A stretch of 64,000 nucleotides of DNA, from the NCBI GenBank assembly GCA_030844895.1, contig JAUTDX010000158.1:372001-436000 (forward strand). The letters are read 5' to 3'. Of this stretch, positions 56,816-64,000 are shown piece after piece (within the stretch, counting starts at the first letter, position 1; every line of letters starts with the position of its first letter). A program made the translations under genes and the position numbers. This stretch comes from Ambrosia x helenae (Eukaryota; Streptophyta; Magnoliopsida; Asterales; Asteraceae). The notes below the pieces were generated by a model. The model was not told the DNA's origin and did no database searches. It saw nothing but the letters and a program-made list of their open reading frames with translations.

Positions 56816-57451
56816 ATTTTATAATTTCTCACTTAATATCATCTTATATTCATTTTCATTTTACTCGGGTATTTGCCGCGTGTTAACGCGGGTACAAACC
56901 TTGAATGTGTGAAGATGTTTAATCGAGTGAAAGATTCTAAATAAATGAAATTTTTTTATCACCAACATATCATTGGCATTTTGTCATTTGACTTGGGTAT
57001 ACACCGTGTGTACACGTGTGACTATAACATAGCTTTTTATAAACTTTTAAAATTTAAGAATCTAATAACAATTAATCAAATCAATATTGATATTTTACTT
57101 ATGTATTGTACATATCACATCCTCTATTCACAACTTTCACTATGAACTTAAAATCTATTCATAAATTTTCTAAATTCTATTCTTACCACTTTAATCAACG
57201 CATCTTTATCATTATAATCAGCAATTATTGGAACACTCTATTTACAACATAAAGCCAAGTTCAAATAAAAGTAATGAAAAATATTAATCTAATAACAAAA
57301 CCAATAGATTATAACCATAACTGATTAAGGTTGTTATAATAAATATACATCAAAATTTCAACTTTTACTAAAGTTGTTAATAAACTGCATCATAACATAT
57401 TCAATACATATCAACAAAAAGTATTTTAAGTTCATATAAAACATACTATAC

Positions 57452-57984
57452 TTAATCAGCTTCTTCATCATCATCCATTTCAGAATCGGATGACTCCTCT
57501 GCTTCCACCATTGCCGTTCCTCCTTCAGATTCATGAGTTTTAGGCGAATCATTTGTTCCAGGTTCAACATCGCTGTGCTTCTACTGCTGTTAAACATTCG
57601 TACCTTATCGAGTTCCACCAGCAAGTCATAGTCATTGCAGTTTTCAATTTCATCTCTTGACATCAACCGATATTCACCATCGGTAAACTGCACACTTGCA
57701 ATATTTAGATTTTCAACAAAAAACCAACTGTTGACATGAAATACCTCCATAACTTCATCAAACTCATCCACTTCAAAGATTTCTTCCAACTTACCAACCA
57801 GTCTGCTTTCTTCAATGCTTGGCAACCTGATGATTCTTCCAAACTCATACATTTGTCTTTGAAACTCTTCTCCCATTTGCATAAACGCCTTTCTTGAACC
57901 AAAAACTAAACAGGTATTGTCACTCATGTTTACCAAATATCTACGCTTGATTCGGCAGAACCTCCAACTCACAACCTTTTCCAT
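57452..57984 (-). pseudogene. Unidentified gene inside the Helitron, frameshifted near its end
   Basis: ATG at 57984 (minus) opens a frame starting MEKVVSWRFCRIKRRYLVNM. The first about 130 residues look like a real protein (GRIIRLPSIEESRLVGKLEE, DEFDEVMEVFHVNSWFFVEN). Near 57580 (in AGTAGAAGC) the coding sense shifts: the other frame continues with an acidic tail (VEPGTNDSPK, then EAEESSDSEMDDDEEAD) to a TAA at 57452, while the original frame degenerates into Met/Lys-rich text to 57358. Upstream on the minus strand a TATA-like TATATAATC (58061-58069) and a G-box CACGTG (58082-58087) are placed like a promoter. I recognise no domain. It could be a captured host gene or a Helitron accessory gene. 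Confidence 0.5.
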
Positions 57985-58474
57985 TTTTAATATCTTTTTT
58001 TAGAACTTGTGTGTGTTTATTTTGAAGAAAGTAGATTTGTGATTTATGTTTAGTGATTATGATTATATACATATAATAAAACACGTGTAAAGAACTGAAG
58101 GGACAACATCGATTTTCAACACTGATAATAATTAATATTTGATACCCTATTAATTGTATGATCAGATGAAAAGACTGGTTTCTGCATTCAGTTTACAAAG
58201 TGGCGGTTGTTAATTTCTGAATTTAATATTTCAAATATTAATTATAAACTAAAAAAGTTAATGGTTATTGTTATTAACAATACGTGTACTTTATGTGTAC
58301 TAACAATTGTTAGTGTTATTAACAATAAGTTTATTGATCCCTCTGCATATAAACATAATATTGGTTAAAATGAAACTATCTATTAAAGCGACACAAAATA
58401 AAGTTAATCAGAATTATTAGTAACAATAACATGTTAACAACATAAATGAAAAAATCAATACCTTAAACACTAAC

Positions 58475-58627
58475 CTGTTCATCCATCAGAAACATATCTA
58501 GACAAAGAGTTTCTGCAAGATTCTTGCGGTTTGGTCGCTTCCAGATCCTAAGCACCTTAACTTTGATTGTATATTGAGACATCCTCCAATTGATGTCATT
58601 CAAAAACGTAATGTTGTTCGGATCCAT
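58475..58627 (-). pseudogene. RPA1-like OB-fold exon carried by the Helitron
   Basis: ATG at 58627 (minus) opens an exon of 51 codons, MDPNNITFLNDINWRMSQYT, IKVKVLRIWKRPNRKN, LCLDMFLMDEQ, ending at a donor CAG/GTTAGT. This is the first part of the DNA-binding OB-fold of replication protein A large subunit as found in plant Helitron-borne RPA genes and in RPA1-like/DUF223 proteins. An acceptor TTGCAG directly upstream (58632-58637) pairs with a donor CTTCAAG/GTATCG at 61538, giving a 2.9-kb leader intron. Later exons are not recognisable, so the gene is truncated. RPA binds single-stranded DNA; in Helitrons it may help the rolling-circle intermediate. Confidence 0.65.
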
Positions 58628-58631
58628 AAAG

Positions 58632-61538
58632 CTGCAAGTTAATAGAATGTAAGTAATAAAACATTACATGAATAAAAAAAAACTGAATGATTATGTACAA
58701 TTTGATAGACATACCTGACAGAGTTGAAGGAAATAGTTACACTATAGTTTACGAAACAAAATCTGTATATAAAGTTCTAAATTGCCAGATTTATTTATGT
58801 TAAGCAATTAATAATATTCACTGGAATCTTGTTATCAGATGGTATTTGAGGAGTATTATCTAGTAAAACATAAATAGAAGTGAAAAATATTTCTGATAAA
58901 ATGTTAAAAGTAAGACACCGTTTAAGTCAGATCATTCAAAATTCGAATTAAATGTTATAATTAAGTCTAATTGTTACCATTATAAATATTAAAATATGAA
59001 GTTATATAGTTAAATAGAACATTTAATATTTGAATATTTATAAAGTTTAACTGAAATCTATCAATTCAAATTCTTGTATTCAAAATTTGAATTTTAACGG
59101 AATTCTATAATTTCAAATTCTAGTATTTAAAATTTTAATTTTTACTTGTAATTAATTTAAGAAAGTTACATTAATTGTTAAATTTTAAATATATTAGGAA
59201 ATCATAATTTAAAGATAATAAATAGATGTAATGATTACCATTATTAACTTTAATTCAAAATTTTAATTTTTTAAAAAACTAAGTCATTCAAAATGTGTAA
59301 TTAAAAGGATAATTAGTATGTGTAATTTCTTACCATTATTAAACAAAATTTGAAATTTTGTCTAATTCGAATTTAAATATTTCGAATTTTAATTTAAAAT
59401 TTGAAATTGATAATTCGTTATAATCAGATTAACAAAAATAATATGTAAACATACTTTATTTACCAAAAATAAATATACAAAAATGATTATATATAAGGTA
59501 AATTAGCCGTATTAATTTTTTTATAAAAATACAAATTTAAGTTTCTTTATAAAACGGTTATATATATACGATTAATAATTAATAATAACTTGATTATGTT
59601 TAAAGTTATTAATCAAATTGAATTCATAATTATTAAAATTAGATGTTTCCAAAAATTGTGCAAATTATGATAAATGCTAATTATAACCTAAAAATAGTAA
59701 TTTGACAAATCAAATAATTAATCATTTATTTGTCTCTTTAAATGTAGTTGACTTTAAAAAACGGATGTTTTTTAAATTTTAATTTTTGAATGTATAAAAA
59801 TAAATTAATTCTGATGAAAATGTTAAAGTCTAAAATCTACCAAAAATAGTTTGACAGTTACAATTAGAGTGATTGTAATTTACATAAAAAATCGTTACTT
59901 TGATTTTTTGTTAGTGATTTACGAAAAAAATTACTGTGTTTTCAAACATACTAATTAATCTTATTCAACAATGATAAATCACAAATCTATACATATAAAA
60001 GTCAAACATTGCCATACTTTGACATAAGAACTTCAAGATTAAATTTTTTTATCAAATTGTGTAATAAATATAGTTTTGACTACTAACAATTGTTTATATG
60101 GTCAAATCTTTGACTTTGGAATGGGCGTAAATATAGTTAATATATAATTATTTTACCAAAATTTAGGTTTTGATTAATATACAAATCTAATTTTGAGAAA
60201 ATAAATCAAGGATAATTATAAAAAAGATTTGAACAATATAAAAAAGTAACCTAGGAAATTGAACAATTAATAAACAAAATAATAAGGAGAAGGAAAACTT
60301 ACAACCGATTGAGTGACGTGCCTACAACAATTGATTTTGTTTTAAGAAAGACCCATGACTTTTGCGTTTAAGGCATATTGGAAGAACAATCTAGTTTCAA
60401 AAGAAAAAGGATATAGTATATTAATCGCCAGGATCATAAAATTGGATGTATCAAACACACATAATACAGCTATATCGGAAGTTTTAAAAACGACCATAAA
60501 ATTATATCCACATTAAATAATATCATTCAATTCCATATCCCCATAAATTGGAAGTTTTAAATCATTCTATAAAATTAGAAGCTTGAAAATAGGAAATATT
60601 GTAGATTCTTTTAAAAAAATTTAAACCACTTTCCGATTTTGACATGATGCAATCGGGTGCACCCACATCCGAGATCCATGATCCATCCAATCACCAACCA
60701 AACTAAAGAGTTTCACTAAAAAACATTCTCTCAAGCATATGAAGATCCAAATTATATTAAATCCTCAAGAAAAAATAAAAACAATTGATGAAAATTCTTG
60801 AACCCTTTAAACAATCTTAGCCGAATAAGAACTTATGAACATGAACGAAAACATCATTGTAGTAATTACAAAAACAGAGCAAATGTTAAAAAATGTTACA
60901 ATATCATTATGTTAATATATAGGTAAGTAATTATGTCATAGTTATCTAACATTTTAAATGAATCAATATCGTTCAAATTGTATCAATGCAAACAGCTAAA
61001 TTATTCATAAAGTTTTTATATATAAATCCACCCGACCAATCCTATTGATTCAACTAAAATACCTTGTTTTTATTTCATCATGAAAGTCATCGGATCTCCT
61101 TATTTTCTCACATTAGATTAGAATATTTAATATATAACTACTTTTTAGAAAAACTTGAAAACCATTGAGACACTTATAACTATTTTTTGAATTTCACACG
61201 TAACACGGTTTTTTAAATCCTTTCCGATACATGTGATTATCATCCATCACTACTTATAAATTTGAAGCTATCATCTTAAACTTGATTTTGACAGATTCAA
61301 TTAGACCTAAACATGAACCCTAAAACTTAAAAATTATTAAACCTAAACAATAATACACGAAAAATCAAAGATTGAAAGCTAAATCATAGTTTATCAGTTA
61401 AAACAAAGACACAAAAACATTAATCGCCCATGAAAGATTAAGATATAATCATATCAGAAAAAAAAAACGAAAACAAAAAACAGAGTAACGTGATAGATGA
61501 ACAACGATAACATTACAAAAGATTGGAAGAGACGATAC
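58632..61538 (-). other. Long AT-rich leader intron within the Helitron
   Basis: No ORF or second element is visible. The leader exon at about 61539-61620 (minus: CAAACCCTAAACCAAATC...) is followed by the donor. The intron is extremely AT-rich and rich in AATTTGAA/TTCAAATT motifs at 58920-59420. Confidence 0.5.
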
Positions 61539-61828
61539 CTTGAAGGAGAGGAGATGAAGGAGGCGCTTTGTTGTTTGATTTGGTTTAGGGTTTGAAAGTA
61601 ATTAGAAAATCGGTTTTGTATAATTGAGGAGAAGGTTTAGGAAAGTTAATCATATTCAATGATTCTTGACCAAAAATAAATGAGAATGATTATTGATTTT
61701 TAGAAAAAACAAAAATTTATAAATTACATGGTTGTGCCATGTGGCACAATTTGATAGGCTACACAATTGAAGGATCAACATGGGAGTGCCATGTGTCCAC
61801 ATTGAGTTTCATATATTAGTTGTATAGA

Positions 61829-62467
61829 TTATGTCACAAGTGGGCTTCCCTACAAAGTGGTGCCAATGGATTAAAGGAATTTTAAAATCGGTTAGGTCGG
61901 CGGTTCTAGTTAATGGTTCCCCTACATTTGAATTTAAGTGTGAAACGGGTATTCGCCAAGGTGATCCCTTATCCCCGTTTTTGTTTATTATTGTTATGGA
62001 GGCTCTTTCGTGGATGTTGAATAAGGCTAAATATATTGGTGTATTCACGGAAACCAACATTTCGGGGGTAGACTCGCCTTTTTTACGCGAATGATGCACT
62101 TATTTTGGGGAATGGTCTTGTGTAAATTTGGAGATAACGACACATGTTCTTAGATGCTTCTACGTATGTTCGGGCCTTAGGATTAATCTGCATAAATCCA
62201 ATTTGTTTGGAATTGAAACAGAGGACTTTGAAGTGGATAATATGATGGGTGTGTTGGGATGTAAACGTGGAACGATTCCGTTCAATTATTTGGGATTAAA
62301 GTGAGTGCGAATATGAACCGGATTAAACATTGGGACTCAGTTATTAATGTGGTGGAAGCGCGTCTTTCGTCATGGAAAGCTAAATTGCTTTCTATTGGTG
62401 GACGTGTGACTTTAATTAGATCGGTTCTAGAAAATCTTCCAATTTATTACTTCTCTTTATACAAGGC
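61829..62467 (+). pseudogene. LINE 2, reverse transcriptase fragment right of the Helitron
   Basis: Continues the LINE frame with MSQVGFPTKWCQWIKGIL, GIRQGDPLSPFLFIIVMEAL. Near 62080 a frameshift follows, and the catalytic YADD is YAND here (62084-62095), so the first aspartate is lost. ANMNRIKHWDSVINVVEARL and LLSIGGRVTLIRSVLENLPI follow, then it is cut at about 62467 by an LTR-element insertion. Clearly dead. Confidence 0.9.
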
Positions 62468-63884
62468 GCGTCTTCCAATCAGATTTCCCACTTGAGTCAT
62501 AGGGACGAAAAACAGCCGAACTAGGGAAGGCCCCAGAGTTCTTAAGGGATTGAATATCCCTATCACTAAAAGTGCAAATTTCTTGGTCAGGTTCTTTGAG
62601 CAAATTCTGAGGTGTGAAATCCTTAGGGATTCCAACACTCCCAGATGCACTATTTGTTTTAGAAATTTTTTTTTGCAGGATTAAAGAGAAGAAGAAAGCA
62701 AGAGATAAGGGAAAATAATTTTCTTTTTAAAAAATATTGTGTGATTATAAAGGAGAAAGGGAAACCTAGATATAAGCGGTAGGATATGATGGATGTAACG
62801 GTCATCACGAAGTTATAGCCTAAAAAATAGCCGTTGCAACTTCGTAAAAGGTTGAAACATGCTTATTCGAGAAATTGATTGGGAAAAATATTTCTACCGT
62901 TAAGAAATTAACGATAACATATTTTTGGGGACAATTGTTGGTGGTGAAAATCCTCGGAATGATTTTACCTAATATCCTCAATATAATGTCTTCAGGATGC
63001 TGAGGATGTGACAGACTTCAGGATATACCTATGTTTCAACATGTGCACATCCTGAGGATGTACTAACGAATTCTCTTTATATGATGTAATTGCATGAACG
63101 GCTAAGTTACAATATAAACTCGAAACTGTTTTCCAACATCTATATTATCATGACTCGGTCAAAACAGTTAATGAAGGAAGAGTTACACTTGCAAACCAAA
63201 GTTTAAGCTTAAGGAAAGAGTCAAGGATGTAACCGACATGCATTAAAAATAGACGAAGAAGGTGGAAACCGTTATTACAACGTCTACCTGAGCAGAAACA
63301 ACCACAAACAGTCACAAAGAAGACTTCAAGGAACATAACTAACCAGCTGATCACACGGGACTTCTTATTTACATTCATGTATAAATAGGGGAATGCTGGA
63401 CGAGAATAGGACACATTGCTATCACTTGAAACACACGAACACTCTGCTACTCATAGAAAAACCCACACACACTTAGCACAGTTCATTGTAATCTTAGCTC
63501 ACTCGTCCATCATTCATCCAAAGTTGTAACATTTTTACCCATTTTTTAATATTAACAAACAAGGCAGGGGCTTAGACTCCTCCCGAGGTTTTATGCCGGC
63601 GATCTACAATTGATCAAGGGCTTTCCTCGTACATCGAGTGTTGTTCTTTGTGTTTTACCTTTACTTTACTTGTTACAGATAGTTGCATCCTCAGGATACA
63701 ACTGTCCATCCTCAATTTTCTCATCACCATCCCGAACATAGTTGTCAATTCATAATTTGTTTATATTAACAAGTCACCATCCTGAGAATAACACATAGTT
63801 TTTATCAAACTAGCACTCTACCTCACTTTAACTAATTTGGAAAACAAGATTATTTTTAGTAGATAATTTTTTTACCAAAACAGT
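62468..63884 (+). mobile_element. Partial LTR retrotransposon inserted in LINE 2
   Basis: Interrupts LINE 2 between YYFSLYKA and INWVAWERV. Contains an about 803-bp LTR (62936-63738, TGTTGG...GAACA) preceded by a polypurine-like ATTTTTGGGGACAA. On the minus strand 62470-62680 a coding-like stretch reads VGIPKDFTPQNLLKEPDQEI, possibly gag-related. Target duplication and second LTR are not seen, and the segment replaced some LINE codons. Confidence 0.6.
62936..63738 (+). repeat. LTR with TATA box and repeated ATCCTGAGGAT motif
   Basis: Starts TGTTGGTGGTGA and ends TCACCATCCCGAACA, so the ends are partly complementary. TATAAATA at 63380-63387 marks the U3/R promoter. ATCCTGAGGAT or its variants occur repeatedly (about 62994, 63050, 63687). 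Confidence 0.6.
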
Positions 63885-64000
63885 GATAATAAGATAAACT
63901 GGGTAGCATGGGAGAGAGTGGCGCATCCTAATAAGTTGGGAGAGTTGGGTATTAATCGGTTAGAGGATGTAAATATAACTCTTCTTCTCAAATGGGGTTG
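63885..64000 (+). pseudogene. LINE 2, third fragment, running off the window
   Basis: Frame INWVAWERVAHPNKLGELGI, then NRLEDVNITLLLKWGW, matches the region of LINE 1 that reads IYWVSWDVASRPKKFGGLGI. It belongs to the same LINE copy as 56105-56274 and 61829-62467. Confidence 0.88.

Larger units (their letters stand above)
56275..61828 (-). mobile_element. Complete-ended Helitron, 5,554 bp, minus strand
   Basis: On the minus strand it begins TCTATACAACTAATATATGA (5' end at 61828) and ends with hairpin CCGC...GCGG (about 56288-56304) followed by CAAAAATCTAG (CTAG at 56278-56275). It sits between A56274 and T61829, the AT target of Helitrons, and no bases are duplicated or lost: the LINE codons join in frame as ...LID-I-MSQVGF. 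It holds a helicase remnant, an RPA-like exon with long leader intron, and an unidentified gene. Rep (HUH) and most of the helicase are absent, so it was moved in trans. Confidence 0.9.

Overview
The window is nuclear DNA of a flowering plant. It holds four conserved, intron-containing plant genes (plant cysteine oxidase, RAD6-type ubiquitin-conjugating enzyme, IQD calmodulin-binding protein, VPS29 retromer subunit) scattered in AT-rich DNA that is full of nested transposable elements. The flavour of the retroelements (LINEs with an alpha-beta-plait ORF1, hAT elements ending in GGGCTGTAAAC, LTRs rich in ATCCTGAGGAT) suggests a eudicot, probably Asteraceae; that is an inference, not proven by the sequence.

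Layout. 1-5031: nearly full LINE whose ORF1 and ORF2 overlap by ATGA and each carry one frameshift. 5032-20500: no host gene; a decayed non-autonomous Ty3/gypsy element (7047-10033), PIF/Harbinger-, MULE- and hAT-type MITEs, an Au-like SINE and a large foldback. 20530-23495: plant cysteine oxidase in five exons, with a hypoxia-element match in its promoter and a 51-bp G-box tandem array in intron 1. 23740-31790: repeats, including an unusual element bounded by two inverted Helitron-like 3' ends, a tRNA-Lys-like SINE, a hAT element inserted in an LTR-like sequence, and two adjacent elements built from short palindromes. 32223-36987: the UBC gene; its third intron shows three layers of insertion (tandem repeat, then a PIF/Harbinger MITE, then a young LTR element carrying an unrecognised 434-codon ORF). 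39986-43043: IQD gene. 43400-48000: minisatellites and a segmental duplication, one copy of which is split by a 1.27-kb MULE-like element while the other keeps the empty site. 48408-50817 (minus): VPS29. 51000-56100: repeats, a hAT element and a 5'-truncated LINE fragment with a zinc-binding and PD-(D/E)XK-like C-terminus. 56105-64000: a LINE whose reverse transcriptase is split by a complete 5,554-bp Helitron (56275-61828, minus) and again by a partial LTR retrotransposon.

The host genes are not a functional cluster: oxygen sensing through the Cys N-degron pathway (PCO), ubiquitin conjugation (UBC2/RAD6), calmodulin-linked cytoskeletal scaffolding (IQD) and endosomal sorting (VPS29). All four have intact reading frames and splice sites. 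Most of the novelty lies in the mobile elements, where target-site duplications let insertions be ordered in time.
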